From Lycium barbarum (Eukaryota; Streptophyta; Magnoliopsida; Solanales; Solanaceae), in NCBI RefSeq assembly GCF_019175385.1, contig NC_083341.1:16810203-16874202 (forward strand): a DNA stretch of 64,000 bases, read 5' to 3'. Positions 11,263-22,825 of the stretch are shown here, piece after piece (positions within the stretch are counted from its first letter, which is position 1; each line of letters opens with the position of its first letter). The translations under genes and the position numbers were made by a program. The notes below the pieces were generated by a model, which did not search any database, had not been told where the DNA came from, and was given only the letters and a program-made list of their open reading frames with translations.

Positions 11263-13177
11263 TATTACACCCCGTACCTCGGAGAAGCACTAGTTAAATT
11301 TGAATGTAAGTATGTCGAGTTACGACTAGGTAAAATAACTTTGGAGTATGAGGAACGAGACATTATTAAGTATATTGCTTAAATAAAGGATGGTTACGAT
11401 CTCGTAAGCCGTAATCGGGAAAGAGTATTTTGAAACACGAGAACATGGCCATTATTAGTATAATAAGTGATAAATATAATGTATGGAGAGTTTCGGAATA
11501 TTTCGCGATCGAGCAAATTGAAGAAAATAAGTTCGACAAAAATTTGAGAAATGCTGGAAAGATTTTCAGTCAACTTTGGAGGGGTATATCTCCATGTATA
11601 TTTGGAGTTTTAAGACGTTTCAAAAGCCTAAAATGAAGTTCGTCGAGTCTAGTTTATAATGTAATAAACCGCTCGTTGATAGGACCTCGGAGTAGAGAAT
11701 TATAGACGTTACAAACTGAACTGTCGCACAGAAACAGCACAGCTACAGTACTGTTACAGTACTGTAGCTATAGTACGTCGGCCAACCCAATTATAAAAAG
11801 GGTCAAAACCCCCATTTTTCATCAGAGAAATGTCCCAAACTTTCCAGAATTTTCAGCAACAAAAAGAGGCATAAATCCCACACAAAATTGAGGATTTTGA
11901 ATGAAATTTCAAGCTACGAAGTACAAATCGATGTCCGGGCAACGCATAGTCACGAATATAATTTCATTTTGGAGTTGGAGGAGCATGGGAACAAGAAAAT
12001 GTTGAAGATTTTGCTACTTTCATAAAAATAAGGTATGAATCTTCAAATCTCTCTCTTTATCAAGTTTGATTAAGGAATAATTGCAAGAATTACGTTATAT
12101 TTGTTGTGTTGATGTTGTTGATTTATGGATTTAGGGTTGAAGAGAAATTTGGATGAAAATACATATATTTATCTTGTAGGATGTTGGGGATGTTGTTATT
12201 GATGTGTTGGTATTAATTTCAACTTCCTTACGAAATTAAAGATTATTAAATAGTCGTAACACAAGTGGGTTAGTTGAGAAATTTAGGAAACATCACGTGG
12301 GATGTTTATATTGATATGGAAATGATTGTATTGATGTTGGTATTGTCATTGTTGTGTTGGTTGTTGAATTGAGAATTTCGGGCTACACACATAAACAGGG
12401 GAGATGCTGCCCGAATTTCGACAGAATTTGGAAAAGGATTTAATTAAAGTTTCGAGACGAGCGTATGATGAAAATTATAATTATATTATGAATGGTTGTA
12501 TATGTAGATTACGAGGCTATGAATAATCGCCAGTAAATTGCAAGATAGGAAGTAAGTTGAAAGTCGAGAATTATCTTCCAGGTATGTTAAGGCTCGTCCC
12601 TTTCTTTCAAGGCATGATTTCTATGATTATAATTCCATAAATATTTTCATAGTATCCCAATTTCCAAAATCTAGATGTTCATGATTCCGTGGCATAACCC
12701 TGTTCCTAATGATTCACGAATATTTTCCAAAATGTTCGTATTTCCTAGAACCCGATGTTTATGATTCCGTAAGCTCTTATGACAACAACGAGGGATATGT
12801 TTTACAATGCCAACGATGATGTCAAAATTGAGAATATTATTATGATGACTATGATGAGAATGAATCCATGCTTAAAGGTTCTAAGTTTATGATTCCAACG
12901 ACGATATAAGAATGTTGAGTTATTTACTGATTTCTCAATTCATTCATGGAGGATGACTAATTTCTTTTAAGATCCCAAAAATACATGACTTGATGCCTTA
13001 TGAGATTTACGATCCTATTCTATGTTTTCTCTTAATTCTATTTTTCATCGATAGTCTCACCTTAAAATATTTGTTCAAGGTGAGACAAAGCGACGATGAT
13101 TATTCCATAATACAATCGGAGGCTACCGACCATACGTCACTCCGATATAGTTATGGCTTTTGATTGGACTCTTATGC

Positions 13178-13268
<91 letters not shown>

Positions 13269-14059
13269 TTTCTTACACCGCGCCGCGCTATAGTCGTCCG
13301 AGCTGGCACCGTAGATGTGCACACCACTGCAGTGGGCATGTTATGATATTACCCCGGACGCGGGAGGCCTGGACGTAGGCTAATGATGATAACACCAAGC
13401 CTTAATGGCCGGGCATGTTTCTATTTATATATCACATCGCGCCTTAATGGCGGGGCATGTTACTATGTATATGTATAAAAATGTTTTTTTTTTAAAGGCT
13501 AAGCATGCATGACATCCGCCCTACGAGGCATCCAGATGTACAGGTTATCTCTCTTATTCCGTGTTATTTTTCATATCCATATTATGTTGTTACTCATGCC
13601 TTACATACTCAGTACATTATTCGTACTGACGCCCCTTCTTGTGGGCGCTGCGTTTCATGCCGCGCAGGTGCATACAGATGAGTAGAAGACATTGCTAGAA
13701 GATGTTCCAGTGGGATTGGCGAGCTCCATTTCTTTCGGAGTGTTGCCTAGTTAGAGTATCCATGTCATGGTATGATGATTTATGTTAGAGACTTTGCAGA
13801 CAGAGTCACGTATTTAGCCTTCCAGTCTTGTATGTGGCTATATAAGCCGATGTATTCATTATGCATCACTTTACGGATTTATATGATTACAAATTTTATT
13901 GATTCGAGAAAGATAAAAAGATTTTTTTTGTTAAGAGCTTTCCCTATGCATTTCAGTTCATAACTTAAGGATTATGAGTACAATGAGATCCAGCGGGTTC
14001 GTTCGGCTCTAAGTAAGGGTCGGGTGCCCGTCACGCCCTATCGGGATTGGGGTGTGACA
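11263..14059. mobile_element. Solo LTR of a Ty3/gypsy-type element (2.8 kb)
   Basis: The segment starts TATTACACCCCGTACCTCGG and ends TTGGGGTGTGACA, flanked on both sides by GTCTC (11258-11262 and 14060-14064). Many LTRs of this kind begin TGTTACACCCC, so the second base is probably mutated. There are no pol motifs, PBS or PPT inside, and no second copy in the window, which fits a solo LTR left by recombination between two LTRs. The 3' part (13500-14059) carries GAGCTCC and TTCTTTCGGAGTG words typical of chromovirus LTRs. It interrupts the RT of copia B. Confidence 0.85.
13184..13264. repeat. (TA)n microsatellite
   Basis: About 40 uninterrupted TA dinucleotides lie inside the solo LTR. They create spurious Ile-Tyr frames on both strands. 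Length is probably polymorphic and may be collapsed or expanded in assembly. Confidence 0.95.
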
Positions 14060-14652
14060 GTCTCATTCAGGTTGTCATGTAAGAAAGCATTCTTTACATC
14101 AAGTTGGTAAATGGGCCAAGAGTGAGATAAAGCAATAGTAAGAACCACACAGATAATTGCCGGCTTGAACACCGGACTGAAAGTCTCGTCACAATCAACA
14201 CCTTCCCGTTGAGACCTGCCATCACCTACAAGATGGGCTTTATGTCTCTCAAAAGAACCATCAGATTTCTTTTTATGCCGAAAAAACCATAAAGACCGAA
14301 TAATATTAGCATTTGGAGGACGAGGGACCAACTCCCAAGTCTTACTATCAATAAGAGCATTATATTCATCTTGCATAGCATTTTTCCAATTCGGGTCTTT
14401 AAGGGCACCAACGGGATTCCGAGGAATGGGGGAGATGGAATTGTTGGTGACACTTAAGGCTTGATTATGGTATTTCAAGTTCGGCTTAAAAATCCCATGT
14501 TGACTACGTGTAGTCATGTGATGAACGGGTGGGGGGGCTAGTAGGGAGGGTGTTGCTGTCGTGGTGGGGCAGCATGGGAGAGGGAGGGGCTGGCAGTGGG
14601 GGGACTACCGTGGGGGCCGTGGTAGGGGCTGAAGAGGCTGGCGGGCAGCTGG
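14060..14652 (-). pseudogene. copia B linker and N-terminal reverse transcriptase
   Basis: The open part starts at 14517 with MTTRSQHGIFKP, the same RT entry motif as copia A. It includes RNPVGALKDPNWKNAMQDEY, WELVPRPPNANIIRSLWFF and IYQLDVKNAFLHDNLNE before the solo LTR cuts it at 14060. Bases 14520-14652 encode a Pro/Ala/Thr-rich linker that is interrupted at 14652 by the gag-only element. Frame is intact over the RT piece itself. Confidence 0.85.
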
Positions 14653-17600
14653 TGTCACACCCCATTTTTACCCGGAGGTTAAAGTAGAGGTATGACGTAT
14701 TGGAGATTCCTGTTTTTGTTGTTTTTAAGGAGTCGCCACCTAATTATTTATGGTGAATTAGGACACCTAAAGTTTATTAAAGTTATGTTTAAAGTTAACT
14801 CTGTTTAAAGTCTGCGAAACTTAAGATTCTAGGTAAGGGTTCAATTAGTCTAAAGGGAAGGTATTAGGCACCCTTTAAGACCCATTAACAATGGTTAACC
14901 GACCGGACTTAAAATTAATTAGGCTAAATGTAAATATAGTATTATAGAAAAAAAGGAAAGTAATTTTGTAAGTATGGCTAAAGTTATAGATAAATATGTA
15001 AGAATGCTATTTAAAATAGAACTTGTAAAATAATAATAATTTGTATAAAAAGAGAGTACTTTTAATGCTATTTTGAAATACAACTTATAAATGTTATTAA
15101 AATTTTAAAACGAAAGTATAATACTTGTGGAAAAGTAATAATCGCATAAAAGAGTTTTAGTCAAAAATAAACTAAAAGAAAGCGGGACATGTAATGTTTA
15201 CATATGGAGGAAATGACTAAAAATTTAAAAAAGTTATTTAATAAAGTTTTAAAGGTTATCTTAGACAAATATGTATTTCAAGTGTTGGAAGGAATTAAAG
15301 TGGAAAGTTATCCGTTGAAACTAATTTATCTTTTTATTTCTTAGAATAAGCTGAGTTAGTGTAAAACTTCTAAAATAGTAAGTATAATTTGGTTTCCTTA
15401 GTCAAAAAAAAAAAATATATAGCCATGATACTTTGAAAATCAATTATTCTAAAAGATAAATATTATGGATAATAAATAATTTCGACATAAACTAATGAAG
15501 TTAATTGTTAGTTTTCTCTTTGAATTAACTACCCATTATTAAACTAAACTTCACTAATTTGCTAAAGTTCATCTAAATTAACAAACAAAATGTTGGCCAC
15601 ACAATACACATTAAATGCGCACGAAATAAAATAGAGGAATAGATTGTAATGTAAATGAGCTCAGCCCATTTAGGAAGATTGATATCCGCTACTGTTGGGC
15701 TTCTACCCAGATTTTATTTTTTTCTCTTGTTTGGCTGCGGATTGGGCTGACATAGGAGGAGTTACGTTGGACTTTTTAGCCCACCGCCAGACACGAAAGG
15801 AGACGAATCACCTCGGACTCATATGCGGTGTTCATGCAAAAAAAAAAGTGGAAAGAACAGGATTAGTGTATAACCGATAAATAAAATTAAACGTACAGTG
15901 TAAATTCGAGACAGGCCAAAATCTTATCCAGACGATCAAAGAAACAAAATAAAAAAAAGAGTAGTTTCCCGCTACTGGTTCTAAAAAAATCTGAATACAG
16001 AACAAGGAAATCAGATATTTGCAGCATAGAGAAGGCAACACCAATCCGCATGTACTCAAGTCAAAGGAATGCAATTGAACAGCCACGTTTTACTAGTCTA
16101 GCATTTGAACTTTCCAAAATTCAACCCACGATTTTATGGCACAATATAACAGTAACAGTGTATCAACCATGAACAACAATCTTTTCTTAAAATTGGCATC
16201 AAAACAAAGAATCAATCCAGCTAATTATAACAAATACTTGCTGCAAATTTGCAGCAGTCCAATTAAACTAGAAGGCAGTATTTTCAGCCAATGGTACTTA
16301 CCACAATTAACATATGCAACTGTATTGCATAGATAAAGACTAGTCATTTGTATTTTAAGGCAGTTTTATGTTTTAATCTTATTTAAGAGCACAGTGGAGG
16401 CTTATCAAGGAGTTAACACCAATAATGACATTGCATCCATGGTTGTAAGTTCAAGAGGAGCATGAAACTAGTTGAAATGGACTAATGTGGTAACTGAAGG
16501 CTCAATTTGTATAAAACTGTCACATAATGAAATTAGGCCTAGAAAATAAACAAGCAGACATAATGTGATGCTACCATTAGGATACACTAAGCAAACACAT
16601 GCTAGGTCACAATAAAACTGAACAGATTCAAGGTTGTACAACATCTGACCCAAACATGCTTCATTATATATATAGGACAAACGACTTCAATTAAGCAGGT
16701 TCAACAGAGTTATTTAAGAAAATAAATCTCTGTAACCAAGGTATGCCAGCAGATTTTAACAATACACTCACTGAGCGGAATTTGAATTCACAGACTATCA
16801 ACGAATGACTAACATAGAACTTTCTGTGTCTATGAACCAAAAGGTACTAATAGAACTGAGCATAAAACATAAACCGTAGACCAAATCAAATCAGTAACCA
16901 ACATCGACATACCATATAATCATTTTATCGTATCTAACCAAGTAAATTACATTCGTGACAGGGTATATTGTTGAACAAATAGAGTAAGAGAGAGACAGCG
17001 CTGGCCTGTTTTAAATCGTATACATGATATACCTAAGATATACACACCATAGTGTGTATATCAGACGTATATCGAATATATACCTTCGCCTTATCTTGAT
17101 AGCTCATTGTATACCATATGTATATTTGGCTCTAAGTGGGTTCTAAGTTTTGGGAAAAACATCCAAATTACATTATACCTCTTTCAAATTCATTTTTGGC
17201 GATTAACGTTTTATCCTAACAGCTCCCAAAATATCAGAAAATAATATGACGACAAAGAAACTACATAACATAAAAATAGCAGAACCAGCTAAAAATTTAA
17301 CCAAAGCAGAAAATTAAAGACTCGAAGTAATAAAGGTATCGAAGTTTACCTGTTTTGTGCGCAATGAACTGGGGCGTCGACAGCGAATCTACTCGAACAC
17401 GACGAGCTCGAAATCGATTAAAGTAACCAACGTTTTGAACAGAAAAACGAAAGGAAAATGGAGCAATTGTTCGTTGTCTTTGTTGATTAAAATTTATGTT
17501 TTGTAGGGAATTTTTTGGTTCTAAATCTTCTCTTGATTCGGGCTTCTTATCCCTAAGAATAAACCATTCAAACCCTAGAAATCCCCCTTTTTAATTGAGT

Positions 17601-18491
17601 AATCCTTCTTCATTTATAGATTGAAGAGAGAGAGGAGCGTATGAAAGAGGAGACAGGCGTGGGGGACAAAGTGAAGTGGTGTGATGGTGTCGGAGCAGTG
17701 AGGGAGACAAGGAGAGGTGTGTGGAACGTGAGGGGCAGTGAGAAGTGGAGAGGCAGAGAGCGTGAGGAATGGCAGGGCGAAGTGGAGAGAACGTGGGTGT
17801 GGGGTGGAAGAGAGATGGAGAAGATGACAAAGAAGAGGGGAAAAGGAGGAAGAGAGAGACGAGAGAAGGCGGAGGAGACGAGAGCGGGAAAGGGGAAAGG
17901 TTAGGGGTGTGCGGCGGTGGAATCAGAAAAAGAGAAAAGAAAAAGAGGGAGAGAAATTAGGTTAAAGGGGAAGGGGAAACGGGTTGGACCGGGTCAAAGG
18001 AGTAATGGGCTGGATCGGGTAAGGTATGGGCTGGTCTATTAATTTAAATATGGGCTGATATAAATGTGGGTTGGGTATTAAAATGTAGGTTGTTTATTTG
18101 GGTAGGGAAATAATATTGTATTTGTATTTTAAGCCATTAATTTGCTGAAAATTGTTAGCTATTCCTCCGCTATTTAATTATTTTCGGGCTTCTGATTTAA
18201 TGCCCGGTATAATATATATTATGTAAAGACAATAAATAATTAATATGTAAAAAATAGATATTTTATAAAGTGTTGTCTTGTAATTAATTTAACGAATCTG
18301 AACCTGAAACGAAAATGATGACTAGCTGTTCAAACTTTGTGGTAAAGTAATGCTCATAATGTTGAAAAATAAAAGTAATGATATTAATAGTAGTAGTAAT
18401 AAAATATTGTGACAATAAAGTATTTAGCTCGTTAGTAAATTTAGAAACCCGAGTAAATTAAATAAAAGAGGGACAAAATTGGGTGTCAACA
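14653..18491 (-). repeat. 3' LTR of the gag-only element (3.8 kb)
   Basis: On the minus strand it begins TGTTGACACCCAATTTTGTCC (18491) and ends at TGACA (14653). It is nearly identical to 26101-33500 apart from two large differences. It lacks about 1.13 kb present in the other copy at 27781-28910, and it lacks the nested solo LTR. The single-copy order of all other blocks is the same. Confidence 0.9.
17630..17960. repeat. Purine-rich block in the LTR (second copy 32639-32969)
   Basis: This stretch is almost pure GA on the plus strand, so CT-rich on the sense strand of the element. Open frames of 79-87 codons run through it on both strands in both LTRs. The bias itself explains them: a tract without T-containing codons has few stops. 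In the element it lies within the first 0.9 kb of the LTR, so it may belong to the promoter or leader. No protein family is recognisable. Confidence 0.5.
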
Positions 18492-18505
18492 GATGCCCCT
18501 CTTCG
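18492..18505 (-). other. Polypurine tract of the gag-only element
   Basis: Read on the minus strand the bases just before the 3' LTR are GAAGAGGGGCATC, a purine-rich primer site for plus-strand synthesis. Confidence 0.7.
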
Positions 18506-19509
18506 ATCGGAGATGATGTAAGAATCTTCGGGCGAAGAAGTTGACGTAGTAGCCAATTTTGTTTGGACCGACGAATATAAATTTACAAGAAAGTACGGTT
18601 TAGGGAAATTGATTGAAAATATTATGAGGACCGAAGGACTTATGGAAAATTATGGTCGAATCTCAGTTTCGAGTTGCCTACATATCTCGGGCTGCACGAG
18701 AATCAGGCCATGTGTAGTTCGAAGGTTTTTGTGGATTCATAATCTAGCGGGGGGTTGTAGACAGGTGACGAGAACGTTCAAGAATGGAACACGTGCTTAT
18801 AGCCTCCTAATTATAAATGTGGTGCACAACACACCCATAAGTAGGACTCTACTAGACACGGCATAAATTCTTCAAAGATGCCCCAGTGTTGAGTTATGGA
18901 AACGTTGGGGATGTAGAAAGGAATATGAGATTGTGAAAAGAGTAGATTCAGTAGAGTTTTAGCGGGAGATGTGAAAGAGAAATTAACCTACGTATCACGT
19001 GTTTGTGCACATAGGCGGAATTGAGTTCGAGAGTAGATTCGTGACCCTTGCTTATGAGTTTGATATTCCTCTTTAGCAAATTTTCCCAGTTCACTGCGTA
19101 AGATAAAGTTCCACGTTGTGTTGCGTCCCTGCAGGTTGTATTTTCTGCCAAAACTGAAATTCATGTCAAAATTAGTAATAAAGTTGAAAGTGTAAATGAT
19201 ATTAAATATGAGTGTGAGAATGAAGATGAAGCCGTGTGGCCAATGTTGTCTCTGGTTGTCTTCAGGGACTTAAATGAATGTGTGATGCGTATGCCGAGGA
19301 TGTGATAAGTTCTCTAGTTGCAGTTGAAGATGATCGTGATAGGCCTCCGGCTGTCTTCCGGGACTCGATGATAAATGATATCTGCGAAATTTAAGGTAAA
19401 TTCGTTAAAGTAAGTAAAGTAGATGATGAAATAAAGAAATTAAGTAGGGAGTAAAGTAAGTGTATAGCCGTTTGGCTTATGCAGGTGAGGCCGGGTAGCC
19501 ATGTGATAT
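18506..19509 (-). other. Non-coding 3' region of the gag-only element, before the arrays
   Basis: No pol motif is visible in any frame. A diverged copy of the downstream 98-bp repeat motif (GTTGCCTACATATCTCGGGCTGCACGAGAATCAGG) lies at about 18670-18710, and diverged copies of the 32-bp motif lie near 19250 and 19345. Confidence 0.6.
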
Positions 19510-20127
19510 CTCCGGTTGTCTTCGGGGACTTGATGATATGTCTCCGGTTGTCTTCGGGGACTTGATGATGCATCTCCGGTTGTCTTCGGGGACTTGATGC
19601 TATGCCTCCGGTTGTCTTCGGGGACTTGATGTTGTGCCTCCGGTTGTCTTCGGGGACTTGATGCTGTGTCTCTGGTTGTCTTCGGGGACTTGATGCTGTG
19701 TCTCCGGTTGTCTTCGGGGACTTGATGCTGTGTCTCCGGTTGTCTTCGGGGACTTGATGATGTGTCTCCGGTTGTCTTCGGGGACTTGATGCTGTGTCTC
19801 CGGTTGTCTTCGGGGACTTGATGATATTCCTGTAAAGTTCAAGGTAAATCATTAGAGTTGATGATGTGTAGTCGTCTGGCTTATGCATATGGGGCAGTAT
19901 AGCCGAGTGATGCCCGGTTGTCTTCGGGACTTGATGATCTGTCTCCGGTTGTCTTCAGAGATTTGATGATGCGTCTCCTGTTGTCTTCGGGGACTTGATG
20001 ATACATCTCCGGTTGTCTTCAGAGATTTGATGACGTGTCTCCGGTTGTCTTCGGGGACTTGATGATACTTCTCCGATTGTCCTCAGAGATTTGATGATGT
20101 GTCTCCGGTTGTCTTCGGGGACTTGAC
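19510..20127 (-). repeat. 32-bp tandem repeat array
   Basis: The plus-strand unit is CTCCGGTTGTCTTCGGGGAC followed by TTGATGMTGTGT, 32 bases. There are about eleven copies from 19510 to 19830, then a unique spacer of about 80 bases, then about seven more to 20127. In the second block every other copy carries the variant TTCAGAGATTTGATG. Because 32 is not a multiple of three, all frames cycle through the same peptide, and no coding role is likely. Confidence 0.9.
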
Positions 20128-20639
20128 AATAATTCCTGCAAAGTTCAGAATAAAATGGTTAAAGCTAGTGAAGTATATGATAAAGTAATTGGTAAAGTAT
20201 GGAGCAAAGCGGTAGAATATCCGTTTGGCTTATGATGTTGATGGTATCGTGACAGGCTGAACTAATGACGTGCGATCCTGATTTAATTCGCCTCCAACTT
20301 CGTCAACCTACAAAATAGGTATATAAAGTCATAAAGTTATTGTGATAAAATAAAAATTAAAGATAGAGTTAGAAATAAAGCCGTTTGGCTTTTTAGGCGA
20401 GGCCATATTGAGCCAGATGATGCTTTTCTGCCATGATTGATAGACTTGACTGTTGATCTCGCGGTCTTAAGTTCCTGCACTCAAAGAAAAATTCTTAGTT
20501 TGGGAGGGGGAAGTTGATTCGTGTTGAATCGAAGCTTGACGTGGTTGGCGCTCCATTCGTCTTGTTTGTTTGGATCTTGTGATTTCCGTTTAAGCCTCGG
20601 TAGATAAACAATAGTGAAATAATTGAAAGAAAGTATTTC

Positions 20640-20805
20640 ATTTGAAAGGTAGGTATGTAAGTATATGTATAAGGGAATGTAACTATACGTATATAAGTTG
20701 TGAAATATGTATATGTAAACGTATGTATGTAAGGAAGGATATATATGTAAATATATGTATATAAGGAAATATATATGCGTAAATATGTGTATGTAAGTTG
20801 TAAAA
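20640..20805. repeat. TATG/TAAG-rich simple sequence
   Basis: Imperfect repeats of GTATGTAAG, GTATATGTATA and similar words fill this stretch between the two arrays. There is no regular unit long enough to call a satellite. Confidence 0.6.
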
Positions 20806-20970
20806 TATTTCTGCCAACTTCAGATTGTGACACTTCTAAAGTAATTGATCTATAATACTTCCTATCTGGTAGCCTTAATCTTGTTGATGTCCAACCGTTC
20901 TTTTGTCTATATCTTTTCAAAATATGCCCCAGTTTTGGGTTCAAAAGGGTATGCTAAACTTATGTTGTGG

Positions 20971-22250
20971 TGTGACCGAACCTTGTATAGGTTGCCTACG
21001 TATCCGCCAAGGAATCAGGTCAGAATGTAGTTCATGAAACATAAAATGGTCTGAAGTTTTCTAATAAAGGGACCGAACCCGATGTGGATTGCCTACGTAT
21101 CCCGCCAAGGGAATCAGGTCAGCGTAGTTCTGTTATATAAATGGTAAAAGATTTGTTGGATTTTTATCTAAGTGTGACGGACCTGTATGTTGACAGTCTA
21201 CGAATCCCGCCGAGGGAATCAGGCCCTATGTGGTTTTCCTTGTATAAGTATTTTTTTTTGGATTTTCTGTTATAAAGCAACCGAACCCTATGTGGGCTGC
21301 CTAAGTATCCCACCATGGGAATCAGGTCGGAACGTAGTTCGTACGCATGCAAAAATGGGAAAAATCTAACCTAGTATGACCGAGTCCTTATGTGGGCTGC
21401 CTGCGTATCCACCAAGGAATCGGGTCAAGCGTAGTTCGTAAAGTATATAAGAACGATTTAAAATTTTCTAATAAGGGACCGAACCCGATCTACATTGCCT
21501 ACGTATCGCACCATGGGAATCAGTTCAGCGTAGTTCTGTTATGTAAATGGCTAAAGGTTTGTAGGATCTCTATCTAAATATGATTGACCTGTATGTTGAT
21601 AGTCTACGAATCCCGTCGAGGGAATCAGGCTAAGCATAGTTCTCCTTGTATAAGGATTTTCTTTTTGACTTTCTGTTATAATGCAACTGAACCCTATGTA
21701 GGCTGCCTACGTATCCCGCCACGGGAATCAGGTCGGAACGTAGTTCGTACGCATGCAAATGGCAAAAATTCTAACCTAGTATGACCGAGTCCCTATGTGG
21801 GCTGCCTACGTATCCACCAGGAATCAGGTCAAGCGTAGTTCGCACGGATAAGATATTTTTTTGGATTTTTTGTTGTAAAGCAACCGAACCCTATGTAGGC
21901 TGCCTACGTATCCCACCACGGGAATCAGGTCGGAACGTAATTCGTATGCATGCAAAATCTTTTGTTTTTTTTTTGTTTTTTTTGTTCTAAAAGCAACCGA
22001 ACCCTATGTGGGCTGCCTACGTATCCCACCACGGGAATCAGGTCAGCGTAGTTCGTAAGCATGCAAAATCTTTTGATTTTTTGTTCTAAATGCAACCGAA
22101 CCCTATGTGGGCTGCCTACGTATCCCTCATGGGAATCAGGTCAGCGTAGTTCGTAAGCATGCAAAATCTTTTGATTTTTTGTTCTAAATGCAACCGAACC
22201 CTATGTGGGCTGCCTACGTATCCCTCATGGGAATCATGTCAGCGTAGTTC
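20971..22250 (-). repeat. About 13 copies of a 95-105-bp tandem repeat
   Basis: Each copy contains CCGAACCCTATGTGGGCTGC, then CTACGTATCCCACCACGGGA and ATCAGGTCAGCGTAGTTCG. The last copies (22091 and 22189) are exactly 98 bases apart and almost identical. Earlier copies fall into types that recur in order with a period of about 406 bases; for example CCTGTATGTTGA at 21182 and 21588. No coding frame crosses it. The array sits between gag and the 3' LTR of the gag-only element. Confidence 0.9.
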
Positions 22251-22825
22251 ATACGTGTTAAAGGAAAGGTTGCAAACTAGGTTGTCTCACCTAACGTCGT
22301 CCTTTGATTTCTTCTTGGATTGCTAGCTTTCAGGCTTATGTTATCACTTATCGGCTATTTCAATTCTTTTGAGTGGAATCTTGTCTTGTCCCCTAGTTTC
22401 TTTCTTATTCTCTCGGGATGTATGTTGTTCGTTCATGTCACAATCGTAGAGTTGACAGTTTTGATAAATAAAGTAGAAAATAGACGATTAAGGAAAATCG
22501 GAAATGCATTCATAGTTTTTGCAATTCAAGCTTCCATAAGGTGAAGCAAAACAAACAAAATTTTGGGTACGGTTCAAGCATTAATAAAAGAAAACAAGTT
22601 CACTACATGTTCATGCTACCAAGACTACCGGCGCATCAGAGACGGAGTACAAGTCAATTTCTTCAGAGTCTCTCCAGGTTCGGCACCCCGTATTGTCAGT
22701 GCCTTGGTGTTGTGAGTAGTTGTAGCAGTAATCTTCATGTGTGTCTGTCTTTGGACTGTTCATGGGAGCGACAAAAGTTGATGACATGTCTCTTTTTCAC
22801 CCTCCAATCGACACACTGGATTCGT

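Noticed and set aside
13137..13378. Ile-Tyr repeat frames
   Set aside because: Translation of the (TA)n microsatellite.
17641..17904. 87-codon frame conserved in both LTRs of the gag-only element (also 32650-32913), plus a 79-codon frame on the other strand
   Set aside because: The tract is almost pure purine, which removes stop codons. Conservation only reflects recent LTR identity. No motif is recognisable.
19391..19888. 165-codon frame of SPKTTGDTASSPRRQPE repeats
   Set aside because: It is a direct translation of the 32-bp array. The unit is not a multiple of three, so all frames give the same kind of peptide.
19510..22250. CRISPR-like repeat array
   Set aside because: The repeats are contiguous without unique spacers of constant length, and they lie inside a plant retrotransposon.
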